Part shown: in pieces, positions 1 to 10,400 of the stretch
Layout of the letters: each line of letters starts with the position of its first letter
Numbering within the stretch: position 1 is the stretch's first letter
NCBI GenBank assembly: GCA_905116865.2
Contig: CAJHNH020008446.1
Coordinates: 1-64,000, forward strand
Direction of reading: 5' to 3'
From: Candidula unifasciata
Lineage: Eukaryota > Mollusca > Gastropoda > Stylommatophora > Geomitridae
DNA length: 64,000 nucleotides
Translations under genes and position numbers: made by a program
The notes under the pieces: generated by a model
What the model saw: the letters and a program-made list of their open reading frames with translations, nothing else
Database searches by the model: none
What the model was told of the DNA's origin: nothing

Positions 1-895
1 CGCCAGGAAAGGAAGAGATTTCTTGAACGAGCCCTTCTGTTTTGCTTCGTATATAGTACTTTTTAGTGTCTCTGATATTTCTGCGGTCCATATTCAACGT
101 GGTTGACCTCTGGGTCTGTTACCACTGTATCTGTATAAAATTGCTCTCTGTGGTGCCCTGTCTGCTGCCAATCTTGTTACATGGCCAAACCATTTAAAGT
201 TCAGTATTGGTTCTGTGCTGAATCTCCTCCATAAAATCATTGTTCCTAAGCCAATCTTTTACACCTAACATAGTACTCATTTCTGTCGTGACTATTTTCC
301 TTCTGTCTTCTGAAGACAGTATCCATGTTTGACATTAATAGCATAGCGTTGGTAAGAATATTGTGTTGAACAGTGTTCCTTAGTGTCCATATTCCCATGC
401 TTGCCTTTCAAAAATTGGTGCCATTTGACCTAAAACAAAACTTGATTGGCTTAATTGCATCTTTCTTGGATTTCTTTATTAATTCTTTAGTCTTCTAAAA
501 AAAAAAATGCTTCCCATATATTTAAAATCTTTTGCCTGCTTTAATTGGTGTTCATCAATTTTGATTTTGGTGGTTCTTCCTTTTATGGAGAATGTCATCA
601 TTTCTGTTTTGTCTACGTTGATCTTAAAACTGTAGTTGTCGCATTCTGAGTGGAGTCTATCGACATGTTCTTGTAGCTGTACTGCTGTCAGTGCTATGAT
701 TGCCTGGTCATCGGCGAAAAGCATTTAATTTAATAATTCTCCAATGTTGTCCCCTTTCGCTGATGTTTGCTGATTTTCAAATTTGGTCAATGTATGTGAA
801 TAACAGTAGAGGTGATAGAACGCACCCCTGTCTCACTCCAAAACCAATGTATAACTGTTCTGACATTCCTGTATTTGTTCTAACTGTGCATTGAC
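1..895 (-). mobile_element. LINE fragment: reverse transcriptase palm to C-terminus
   Basis: Read on the minus strand, 890-770 gives the reverse-transcriptase motif GVRQGCVLSPLL. It is followed near 724 by the catalytic box LFADDQAII, then KINVDKTEMM and FKYMGS, all typical of non-LTR retrotransposon polymerases. Lower coordinates (about 230-1) read LKWFGHVTRLAADRAPQR and GNRPRGQPR, the usual C-terminal tail of mollusc LINE polymerases. Frameshifts and stops separate the blocks, and the 3' end lies outside the window, so this is a dead 5'-truncated copy. The family assignment to LINE is firm; the clade is not resolved. Confidence 0.85.
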
Positions 896-904
896 TGTTC
901 ACTT

Positions 905-1665
905 ACGCCCCCCCCCCCCCCTCTCCTTCTCCTTTTTTTAAACATGATTCATCTTATCTCCCCTTCTAGTAACTCATATTGTACCCCCTTCTTGTAACTT
1001 ATGTTATCTCCCCTTATTGTAACTCACATTATTTCCCTTTTTTGTGGTTTATTTTTCCCCTTCTTTTTTGGAACTCATTTTATATCCCCTTCCTGCAACT
1101 CTATCTCCGCTTTTTGTACATCCTGGTATCTTCCCTATTTGTAACTCATGTTATCTCTCATTCTTGTAATTCATATAATCTCTTTTTTTTTTTTTTTTTT
1201 TAACTCATGTAATATTTCACAAGTTACATCTACTTCTTGTAACTCGTGTTATTTTCCTTTCCTATATTCCTTACGTCCTGTTTTAGGACGTTATTTTTTG
1301 TTATTTGAAGCCCTACTCTGGCTTTTGCCAGGGGCCGCAATATAGGCAGGCCATATTATGGCCAAATGTCTGAACGCGGTTTCTGGGACCTCTCCACGGC
1401 GATCCTCATCCGCATGGTGGCACTTTGTGTCATCGGGTGTTTATCGCTTGTGTGATGTCCTAGTGGGGTAGAAATTCATTCATTTTCCTTTCCTGTAACT
1501 CATGTTATTCCACAAGTTATATCTACCTATTTTTAACTCCTGTTATCTCCCCTTCTTGCAATTCATGTTCCCCTTCTTGTAATTCATGTTCCACTTCTTG
1601 TAACTCATGATGTCTCCCCTTCTTGTGACTCCTGTTATATATCTCTTATGATGCATGTTACCCCC
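905..1665. repeat. Degenerate T-rich tandem repeat (about 26 bp)
   Basis: Many imperfect copies of a unit resembling CTTCTTGTAACTCATGTTAT are separated by CCCC runs. A C14-type run lies near 909-922 and another near 1661-1676. The array is split by an SINE-like insertion at about 1268-1480. No coding signal. Confidence 0.75.
1268..1480 (+). mobile_element. Interspersed element family S2 (about 215 bp)
   Basis: Nearly identical to 5448-5665 and to reverse-complement copies near 34180, 35110 and 50605. The element begins near a short palindrome TTACGTCCTG..TTAGGACGTTA, contains GCTTTTGCCAGGGGCCGCAA, and ends TGGGGTAGAAA. Other copies end in a GTCA-type short repeat tail, so it behaves like a SINE or a LINE-dependent element. 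No protein is encoded. Confidence 0.8.
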
Positions 1666-1858
1666 CCCCCCCCCCCTCTCCCCATGTTATGTAACTACAT
1701 TTGCCTGGCCGGGAAACGGCAAGAAACAGTGTGATGCTTACTGTAGCAAGACACACAATGGCACACCTGGTTTTGTCTCTATTATCTGGATGTTTTTTTA
1801 GTTAGCAAACATAAAATACAACTGTCTATCATTTTGCAGCAACAAGAACTGTTTTTTC

Positions 1859-2412
1859 TCTTCTTCGTGTTCACTATCTGTAAACTCCACCGGAAAGCTC
1901 TGGTGTTTGTCAACCTCCAGAATTTAGTTTTGAGTGCTTTCTTAATATCCTACCCCAAACAGAGAAGATCCACAGATCGCAGGATAGTCTAATATTTCAG
2001 GGGGGACCTCTGCTGCACGCAGTCATTGGACCTAGGCTGCACTATCTTGTGGGACGTAGGTGGGTTAGGGCCAGTTCTACGTTTTTTGGGGTCGTTAAAA
2101 GCATCAGAAAGCAGGGAAACCCAAGTCTTACCATCCTAAAAAATATTGGACTGTCCTGTGAGGTCATCTGGGGTGGGATATTATGAAAGAACCTAGTCTT
2201 GTTCCAGAATCTGAGTGCTACATGTACATCCGTTTCACAGATTTGGCTTATTTGTATGCAGACTTGTGGTTCCTTGCCTCTCATGCAAATGTACTCTGGC
2301 TTCGAAAGATGTTCCCAATAAGTAACTACCATGACCTGCTTGTTGAGGTAGTGAGTCTATTCTTTTTTTTCCGTCCAAAATAGGACCCTGGAACTCACAC
2401 AGGGAGTTGGAG
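1859..2412 (-). mobile_element. SINE-like family S1 copy, interrupted
   Basis: The left part (1859-1920, TGTAAACTCCACCGGAAAGC) and right part (about 2183-2412, CAGATTTGGCTTATTTGTATG) match the two ends of the S1 family, which recurs about 22 times in this window. About 260 bp at 1922-2182 interrupts it and belongs to a different repeat. Orientation is defined by the GAA-rich tail, here on the minus strand. Confidence 0.7.
1922..2182. mobile_element. Repeat nested in S1, shared with 45112-45266
   Basis: The stretch 2030-2155 is similar to the reverse complement of 45112-45266. Shared blocks include CCTAGGCTGCACT, GGGCCAGTTCTA, GGTCGTTAAAA and CATCAGAAAGC. Its position inside an S1 copy indicates a later insertion. 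Class unknown; no coding sequence seen. Confidence 0.5.
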
Positions 2413-2509
2413 AATAGGGTACAGAGCAGTTGTCTAATGTAAAGTCCTACAACTTTGGTTTCTTTTGTAAAAGTATGTTTGTGATCATGTGTGAGTGTTA
2501 CACTGTTAC

Positions 2510-3916
2510 AAGAGAGCTAAGCACCTGAATTACTGAATCATACAGAGCACTGGCACAAGCCCAGAGTTAAACACAAGAGTTATTGAATCACACAGAGCAC
2601 TGACACAAGACCAGAGTTAAACACAAGAGTTATTGAATCACACAGAGCACTGACACAAGACTAGAGTTAAACACAAGAGTTATTGAATCACACAGAGCAC
2701 TGACACAAGACTAGAGTTAAACACAAGAGTTATTGAATCATACAGAGCACTGACACAAGACCAGAGTTAAACACAAGAGTTATTGAATTATACAGAGCAC
2801 TGACACAAGACCAGAGCACTGACACAAGAGTTATTGAATCATACAGAGCACTGACACAAGACCAGAGTTAAACACAAGAGTTATTGAATCACACAGAGCA
2901 CTGACACAAGACTAGAGTTAAACACAAGAGTTATTGAATCATACAGAGCACTGACACAAGACCAGAGCACTGACACAAGAATTATTGAATCATACAGAGC
3001 ACTGACACAAGACCAGAGCACTGACACAAGAGTTATTGAATCACACAGAGCACTGACACAAGACTAGAGTTAAACACAAGAGTTATTGAATCATACAGAG
3101 CACTGACACAAGACCAGAGCACTGACACAAGAGTTATTGAATCATACAGAGCACTGACACAAGACGAGAGTTAAACACAAGAGTTATTGAATCATACAGA
3201 GCACTGACACAAGACCAGAGTTAAACACAAGAGTTATTGAATCATACAGAGCACTGACACAAGACCAGAGTTAAACACAAGAGTTACTGAATCATACAGA
3301 GCACTGACACAAGACTAGAGTTAAACACAAGAGTTATTGAATCACACAGAGCACTGACACAAGACTAGAGTTAAACACAAGAGTTATTGAATCATACAGA
3401 GCACTGACACAAGACCAGAGCACTGACACAAGAATTATTGAATCATACAGAGCACTGACACAAGACCAGAGCACTGACACAAGAGTTATTGAATCACACA
3501 GAGCACTGACACAAGACTAGAGTTAAACACAAGAGTTATTGAATCATACAGAGCACTGACACAAGACCAGAGCACTGACACAAGAGTTATTGAATCATAC
3601 AGAGCACTGACACAAGACGAGAGTTAAACACAAGAGTTATTGATTCATACAGAGCACTGACACAAGACCAGAGTTAAACACAAGAGTTATTGAATCATAC
3701 AGAGCACTGACACAAGACCAGAGTTAAACACAAGAGTTACTGAATCACACAGAGCACTGACACAAGACCAGAGTTAAACACAAGAGTTACTGAATCACAC
3801 AGAGCACTGACACAAGACCAGAGTTAATTTAAACACATGAGTTATTGAATCATACAGAGCACTGACACAAGACCAGAGTTAAACACAAGAGTTACTGAAT
3901 CATACAGAGCACTGTC
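2510..3916. repeat. Minisatellite, 50-bp unit, about 28 copies
   Basis: The unit contains GAGTTAAACACAAGAGTTAT then TGAATCATACAGAGCACTGA and CACAAGACCA. Variants differ at CATAC/CACAC and ACCAGAG/ACTAGAG/ACGAGAG. A block-level duplication is visible: the rare variant GACACAAGAATTATT occurs near 2972 and 3425, and AGACGAGAG near 3162 and 3615, both 453 bp apart. Confidence 0.95.
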
Positions 3917-4350
3917 TTGTTTCTGTCTTGATTCTGTCTTGTTTCTGTCTTCTTTTTCTTCTTTCTGTCTTCTTCATCTTCTTTCTGTCTTATTTGTCTT
4001 GTTGTCTAGTTTGTCTTGTTTCTGCCTTGTTTCTGTCTTTTTTAGGTCATCTGTATCTTCTTTCTGTCTTCTTTGTCGTTTTCTTGTTTCTGTCTTGTTT
4101 CTGTTCTTTTTCTGTCTTGTTTTTGTCTTGTTCGTCTGGTTTCTGTCTTGTATCTGTCTTCTTTGTCTTGTTTCTGGCTTTTTTCTGTCTTGTTTCTGTC
4201 TTCTTTGTCTTGTTTCTGGCTTTTTTCTGTCTTGTTTCTGTCTTCTTTTTCTTCTTTCTGTATTCTTCGTCTTCTTTCTGTCTTTGTCTCCTTTGTCTTG
4301 TTGTCTCGTTTCTCTTGTTTCTGTCTTGTTTCTGTCTTGATTCTGTCGTG
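3915..4350. repeat. Low-complexity TTTCTGTCTTG tract, almost free of A
   Basis: About 430 bp made of TCTGTCTTGTTTCTGTCTTC-type units, with hardly any A on the plus strand. It directly adjoins the 50-bp minisatellite, whose CACAAGACCAGAG motif is close to the reverse complement of this unit. Long open frames on both strands here follow from composition and are not genes. Confidence 0.9.
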
Positions 4351-4439
4351 TAGATTTTCTCAGTATGATGCAAATCTTTCAATTATATTTTGATTTCGCT
4401 GATTATACTGCCTCTTGTCGCGCCGCCTTATTCCAATTC

Positions 4440-4790
4440 CTTTTAGGAAAAAAAAATAAGAAAAACTCAACCACGTTCAACCTGCTGCAGGCTAGACGAA
4501 GTTGCCAACAGTCTCCGGCTATATTTGTGGTCTTCTTTATTTGGGCCACTTTCGTGGCTAAAGTTCTGATATTATTTGCGCCGTCTCTGGGCTTAATGCT
4601 TCTTTCTTTCAAGTCAGACCGCTCATTGTCTATTGTGTTGTCAACTGTGTTCTTTCTCCAACCATCGCTTGTGTGGACGGCTCTAACTCTTCTTCAACTG
4701 TGTCTAAGTGACATTGCTCTCTGTGGTGCAGCAACTGGGGGTAGTCCAGGCACATTTCCGAACCATTCAGTGTGTTGTTTCTTTATGTCG
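4440..4790 (-). mobile_element. LINE C-terminal fragment
   Basis: On the minus strand it reads TEWFGNVPGLPPVAAPQRAM, then a stop, then LKERSIKPRDGANNIRTLAT and WQLRLACSR. This is the layout of the post-polymerase tail of mollusc LINEs. Decayed. Confidence 0.55.
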
Positions 4791-4799
4791 AGATTTATG

Positions 4800-5130
4800 A
4801 TTGTTTGAATTTCACAGCTACAGCTTTCTACTGAATGAGATAGCAAATATATGACCAGCTGGCTACCTTAGTCGTCTTTTATGGTACGCATGGTGAGTTA
4901 CAGTGCAACGCCTCTTTGAATAATCCTCTATACAAATATATGTCAAAAATTAAAATTTAAAAAATACCGTCAAAGAGACTTCCGAAGTCACTGTGAAGAA
5001 CGCGTATTTGAAGGGTCGCCGGTGTTACGGAGTTCGTGCACTGTCAGGAAATTATTCTTTTTGTGGGATACTTGGGATGATACTTAGGGGAAAAAAAAAC
5101 TATTAGGTATCTGTGTGCCATTTAATTTAT
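4800..5130. other. No recognisable feature
   Basis: AT-rich sequence. I see no coding region, RNA gene or repeat shared with the rest of the window. Confidence 0.5.
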
Positions 5131-5135
5131 TTATC

Positions 5136-5417
5136 CCTTTGGGGGTTTCCGGGGCCTATTGTGGGATAAACAAGAATCGACCCACTGACTGCCCAAAAAG
5201 CATGTCGTAAGAGTCGACTAACTGGGAGCTTTCTTTGAAGTCAGAGTACATCTGCCTGAAAATCAAAGATCAAACAGCCAGCAAGAGTTAGACCTCTGAA
5301 ACGGATATGCACGCAACACTCAGTTTCTAGAACAGGACTAGAGTCCAGAAGTGGACGAACAAAAAGAACTTTAGGGCCAGAGTTCAAAGCCTTAAAAGGC
5401 GAAAAGAAGGAGAAGAA
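5136..5417 (+). mobile_element. SINE-like family S1 copy
   Basis: It starts GGGGGTTTCCGGGGCC, carries GTCGTAAGAGTCGACTAACT and AGTCCAGAAGTGGACGAAC, and ends in a GAAGGAGAAGAA tail. The internal part is more diverged than in other copies. Confidence 0.8.
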
Positions 5418-5447
5418 TTCATATAAATAATACATTTCTTTCTTACG

Positions 5448-5665
5448 TCCTTCTTAGGACGTTATTTTTTGTTATTTGAAGCCCCACTCTGGCTTTTGCC
5501 AGGGGCCGCAATATAGGCAGGTCATCATTATGGCCAAATGTCTGAACGCGGTTTCTGGGACCTCTCCACGGTGATCCTCATCCGCATGGTGGCACTTTGT
5601 GTCATCGGGTGTTTGTCGCTTGTGTGATGTCCTGGTGGGGTAGAAAGTCAGTCAGTCAGTCAGAA
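5448..5665 (+). mobile_element. Family S2 copy with GTCA tail
   Basis: The best copy of S2. It runs from TTACGTCCTTCTTAGGACGT to GGTGGGGTAGAAAGTCAGTC and ends in four tandem GTCA units. It lies immediately after an S1 copy. Confidence 0.85.
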
Positions 5666-5669
5666 GAAT

Positions 5670-6160
5670 TCATTTAGTTGAGGCTTTTATAGTTTAATTT
5701 ACGGAAAACATTTATCTTGGTTTTTAATTCTAGACCAGGTTGTTATTAGTAGTGTCAAAAGGAGGGAAACAAAGAGAAAGGGCATTCCAAATGGGATCTA
5801 TGCCTCGTTTAAGTGTATGATAATAATTTAACGAATGAAAATAAATATTTAAAATTATGTATAAATAATAATTGAAAGAGAACTGACTATACATGGTTGA
5901 GGGCGGGGGGTGTTTGTGGGGGCAGGGGTCTTAGCGCTCTCAGAAGTTTAGGGGGTGGGTGAGGCGAAGGTGTGCCTAGACTTCAAGGGTCCGGTCTCCC
6001 TTTTAACATGATTATGTCACTCTAACGCCTTCTTTATCAGATTTATTATTGTCAATATTTCTGACCCACACATGCATTAATTAAAGTTGAACCCTTTTGG
6101 TAAATACTAAAGGAAATAATTACTGCAAGGTGTTGGAAAAAAAGTTAAGGCAAATCAATC
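5670..6160. other. No recognisable gene
   Basis: AT-rich sequence with a G-rich patch near 5903-5960. No supported feature. Confidence 0.5.
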
Positions 6161-6164
6161 GACG

Positions 6165-7185
6165 ATGATTCCTCGAATCACACCACTGCAGCGCTATTCT
6201 ACTCAGACCGTAACGATCTGTTTGCGCCTCCGCACTGTTCACTCGCTCCCAAAGGGCCCTCACAATATCTAGCTTGCCATAAATCAATTAACCACCAAGT
6301 GGTGCAGGGCCGGTCAGTCTATCTGCCTGCTCATTTCCCAACACACCCTCATGAAACACCTCCCTCCCCCAACACACCGTCATGACTTGGAGAAAATATC
6401 CAATAGATGTTAACTACCCGGGACCTCTGAAGTTGTGCTTGAGACTACACGAAGCATGCATGTCTTCACCTTTTTTAGCATGCTCTGTGGGTCAGTTACA
6501 ATCACGGCAGGTGTGCACAGCTGGTTCTCAAGCCAGCGGAAGGCAGCAGAGACCGCCTCCACCTCCATTCTCATACTAGACTTTGTGATATCATATGCAA
6601 GGCTTTGCAGCACTAAGCGACGTCTATTCTCCTTTGCCATGAACCCCCATGCACGTCGTCTGCTCCCTCAACACAGAGTCATCTTTATAGATAATAACGT
6701 CACTTAGGCGGGAATTGTCATGAATCATTTGTTGAACTTCTGATTCTGCAGCACCAGCTGGCCAGTCGTTGCACACACGACCTAAAATGTTTAGAACCCT
6801 ACACAAATCTGAAACTTGTTCGGACACCTTGACCTACTCCTCTCTTGGCTCAAATTTATCAAGCCTGCACACATGTCCAATTGTGTCTTCAGCCTGCGCC
6901 ATCCAAAACCTTCCTCTTTTCAGTCTGTGACCATTAGCTCTACCCAGGGCTCTATGCAGGAGGTGCTTCTTGTCTGCAGCTACTCTGAGATATGGCTTTG
7001 TCTGCAGAACTTGGAGCATATCTGCAATACTAGGCAATGTAAGTATAGAGTTTACAGCTGGTGAACGCAAAGAAGAAAGAAGATATCGCATACATACTAC
7101 CGGGGTATCTCTTGTACATCCCAGAATTATCCGCATGACTTTATTCTTTATACGTTCGTTTTATCAGCTGACTCTTTGATATGGT
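6165..7185 (-). mobile_element. LINE fragment with RNase H domain
   Basis: Minus strand, from high to low coordinates. MRIILGCTRDTPVVCMRYLL (7136 on) is the connection region after the polymerase. LRVAADKKHLLHRALG and GHRLKRGRFWMAQAEDTIG follow. Then comes an RNase H-like domain with VIIYKDDSVLR, MRMEVEAVSAAFRWL and VIVTDPQSMLKKV. The expected TDGS is KDDS, so the first acidic motif is altered, and frames shift between blocks. The segment 6165-6440 is the 3' end, shared with 39030-39395 and 24270-24540. A dead copy just upstream of ndc1. Confidence 0.8.
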
Positions 7186-7340
7186 AAAAATTCCAAATCC
7201 ATAATCTATCTCCGACAGGATCACATGCTGCAACAATGTGAACAGCATTAAGTATTTTAGGCAAGATGATGTTTGCTGGCATGGTGGTGAGGATGATGAT
7301 GAATAAAACGTTCCCGCCATGAGTTCGAGTTTTTATTTTT

Positions 7341-7353
7341 CAAAATGGCCGCC
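7341..7353 (+). promoter_or_regulatory. YY1-like site, candidate ndc1 promoter
   Basis: CAAAATGGCCGCC lies about 80 bp upstream of the ndc1 ATG and fits the AANATGGCNGC core bound by YY1, common near animal housekeeping start sites. The motif is seen; its function is inferred. No TATA box is evident nearby. Confidence 0.4.
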
Positions 7354-7432
7354 CCGGCATGAGTTTGAAGTGAAGTTCAGAATGGATTTAATTTTCAAGC
7401 ATAATTTATAGTTTCATCATTGATCGGCGAAG

Positions 7433-7468
7433 ATGACGCCTCTTGTTTATGCTTGGTTTATGTCTGAG
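7433..7468 (+). CDS. ndc1: ndc1 exon 1 (start)
   Basis: Twelve codons, MTPLVYAWFMSE, end at the donor GAG|GTAAGC in phase 0 and join exon 2 (VYYWRSLAS) without a break. NDC1 N-termini are short before the first membrane helix, which supports this start. The ATG context is GAAGATGAC. The following intron (7469-9391) holds the second copy of the local duplication, an S1 copy at 7886-8170, AT-rich sequence and a possible tRNA-like SINE at 9026-9250. Confidence 0.75.
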
Positions 7469-10400
7469 GTAAGCAGAAGACTAATAAGATTACAACTTTA
7501 TGCGTTAGAGTTTTATCAGCTGACTCTTTGTTTTGGTAAGCATTCCCAACAACGACAGGATCACATGCTGTACTGTAGTTAGTGTAACATTGTGGTGAAC
7601 AGCAGCATTATTAAGGATTTGAGGCAAGATTATGTTTGCTGGAATGGTGGTGAGGATGATGATGAATACAACATTCCTGCCATATGTTTGAGTTCATCTT
7701 TGATTGTTCAGTTGTTTCTTATTATGTTTATGCATGATGTCTTGAGAAAACAACAATGAGTGAGAGATGATCATGATGTAGTAGTAGTAGTGTCTAGTGA
7801 TGTAGTCTTAGGTGACTTTGTAAGGGGACTCTGGGTATCGTTCTACGCAGGTTCTTGTTCAATAAACCATTGATAATCTACTTCTTCTTTTCGCGTTCAC
7901 CAGCTATAAGCTGAACCCTGGCGGAAAGTTCTGGTTGTTCGTCCACTTCTGGAAGGACTGCAGTCCTGTTCCAGAACCTGAGTGTTGCGTATGCATCCAA
8001 TTGATTTATTAATTTATAGATCTGACTCACTTGTATGCAGACTGCTGGTTCCTGGCCTCTGTCAGATGCACTCCCACTTTGAAGGTTGCTCCCAATAGTT
8101 GACTTTTACAACATGCTTTTGGGTAGGCAGTGGATCTATTCTTGTATTCCCTATAACAGGGACTGGGAACCACCAACAACAGGGATTAATAATAATATTA
8201 TGCAGCCTAATTTTTTCTAAAAATCAGATTCGCTGAGATTCTTTTGCCTATTTTGTGTGATTGTGGTGTGTCCAGGTGTGCTTTAAGTTTAAGACCAAGG
8301 TGTCCCTGTATATATTATAGTCAGTAAGCTTATAAGAATAATATTAATAAACATGACAGCTGCATGCCTGCCGCACAGTGTGCTTCTGTTCTTTTTGCAG
8401 TAGTATCATTAAATTAGAGAGATGGATTTGATCCAGCTGTCATATTTTGTTCTTTTACGTTTAATTGTGACTGAACAGTCCACAATTTTTTGCATGTGAT
8501 TTTGTTTTGTTTTTGTATTTAATAAAACCAAACATGTAAACAAATTCCAGTTTCTTTTAGAGATTAAGAACAGGTCTATGGGTTGTGTATGACACACACT
8601 GAGAAGACCTGACAACAGTATACCAAATATTTCCATCTATAAGACAAAATGTTAACCCAATTTTTTTTAATATTCTTTTTTTTTTAAGTTTAAAATTACA
8701 AGTTGTCTTAAAACTAAATGTTTAAAAAAATTATTTCTAAATTTTTGGCTTAAAAAAAATGGCTTCTCTTAAACATGGGAATATTTTATACATGGAAAAA
8801 TATGCTCACTAGGAGGTCTTTACATGGGAACCCAGTGTCAAAGAAATAAAGGCAGATTTAAAAAAAAACAGATAAAGACTTAAATTAGAGAGTGAAGTTG
8901 AAAAAGTAAAAAAAGATATGTAGGTCGTTGGATGAGCTGCGTGCAGTAGCAAGGAATAGGACAACTGTGAGTTGACTGGGGGCTTATGCTCCATTGTGGC
9001 GTAAAGGGTCAAAGACATGGGTGCCAGGTTAGCGTGTAGTCGATAGGAGACCTGCTTTCACATCCAGCTGCGACTTGCTGCAGCCCACGACCGGTGTTCG
9101 AAACCGGACGGTTCCCGGGGTTTACCTAGCCTCTAGGAAATGGGAACCAGAGTTAACACTGGGGTAAATAGAGGAACATCGCTGTAGCTACAGAGTTTCA
9201 TGCGAACGGCAACACAGACAGACAGTTTCTTATCAGCCGTCTGTACTGGTGGCAGAGCATTTATGGTTTATAACCGTGTGCAATGATACTGGTTCACATC
9301 TCCCGACTTTACCTTTTTTATATTTTTTTAAATTTTAGAATACCAGACATGACCTTGTGAATGGTTTGACTAATCTTGTTTGATTTGCCAGGTTTACTAC
9401 TGGAGGAGCCTGGCCAGTACATTGTGGTCCATAATTTGCCTGCCTGTGTTCCTGTTTGCATTTTTGGTGTTCTCTAAGCTTTCACTCTTTCATCCCGTGG
9501 GGTGGATTTATGGTAGGTTGTATATTTTTCTTGAATGAGTAGATAATTAGATTGATTGATGAGTGGATGGATAAAACAAATTAAACACCTTTTCTTTGTC
9601 TGATTGGCAACTGCATGTCTTACATTCAGTCCCTCCAACCACTCATCTTTCGCACAACAATTGCATTTTATCTATTAAGAATTTTATATAATATGAATAT
9701 TAAGAACTAATACAACATGCATGTATTTATCTGTTTGGAGAGCCACTGTTTACCTAAAAGATACTTTCATCATCATCATGTAGCAGATCCTTCGCAGAAC
9801 GTCGCTCTCATCAAAGTCTGCCTGAAAGAAACTCGGTCTCTCGCCAGTTCTCCCACCTCATGTACTTTCATACTCAAGGAGTCACTTATATCCTGTGCCC
9901 ATCTTCGTGTCGATCAGCCCATGTCCCTCCTTCCTGGTACCATGCCTTCTGCTATAATTTTTTCCAATCCTTCGTGGCGCTTGATATGACTGAAATATTT
10001 CAACTTCTGGGACAGGATGCAGTTTATTAGCCAGTCTTCCTTAAAAGATACTTTAGCAGTAAGAAATGTCATTTACTTTGAGAAAAAAACATTGTGAAAG
10101 GGCTGTGTGGAACCTGTGTTGTTACGTGCATGTGACATGGATAATAAGCAGATAAATTTCTTTTAGAAGAGCGCAAACACTGAAGTAAAATGATTTAAGA
10201 AATATCGGCTATCCTCCGAATAACGGTCCTAAATTATATAATATAAATATACCCTTACAGGGCCTCGGTCACATGTAAATTGCCGAGAGTATCTCCCGCG
10301 GCGCACTAGATGGCTGTGACTCACGAGCAGCAGCTACCGCATCTCCTGCAGCTTCCTTCATTTTATTTGCTCGTGAGTCCCAGCCATCTAGTTTAGCCCC

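Larger units (their letters stand above)
7159..7750. repeat. Tandem duplication spanning ndc1 exon 1
   Basis: TTTTATCAGCTGACTCTTTG occurs at 7159 and again at 7511. CAGGATCACATGCTG and GGTGAGGATGATGATGAATA recur in the same order (7289 and 7652). The first copy continues through exon 1. The second copy carries a decayed exon-1-like stretch near 7698-7748 (TATGTTTATGCATGATGTCT, GAG) with no ATG and no GT donor. It also lacks about 100 bp that include the YY1-like site. Confidence 0.75.

Noticed and set aside
1..895. Retroviral or other viral polymerase
   Set aside because: The reverse-transcriptase motifs and tail are of the non-LTR LINE type; no protease, integrase, envelope or long terminal repeats are seen anywhere in the window.
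2510..3916. CRISPR-like regular repeats
   Set aside because: The units are directly adjacent with no unique spacers, and the genome is eukaryotic.
3928..4393. Overlapping open frames of 106-141 codons, one Lys/Arg/Gln-rich on the minus strand
   Set aside because: A-poor low-complexity DNA has few stops on either strand; the compositions are what the repeat dictates.
4365..4808. 147-codon plus-strand hydrophobic frame
   Set aside because: It is antisense to a LINE C-terminal fragment read on the minus strand, which explains the sequence better.
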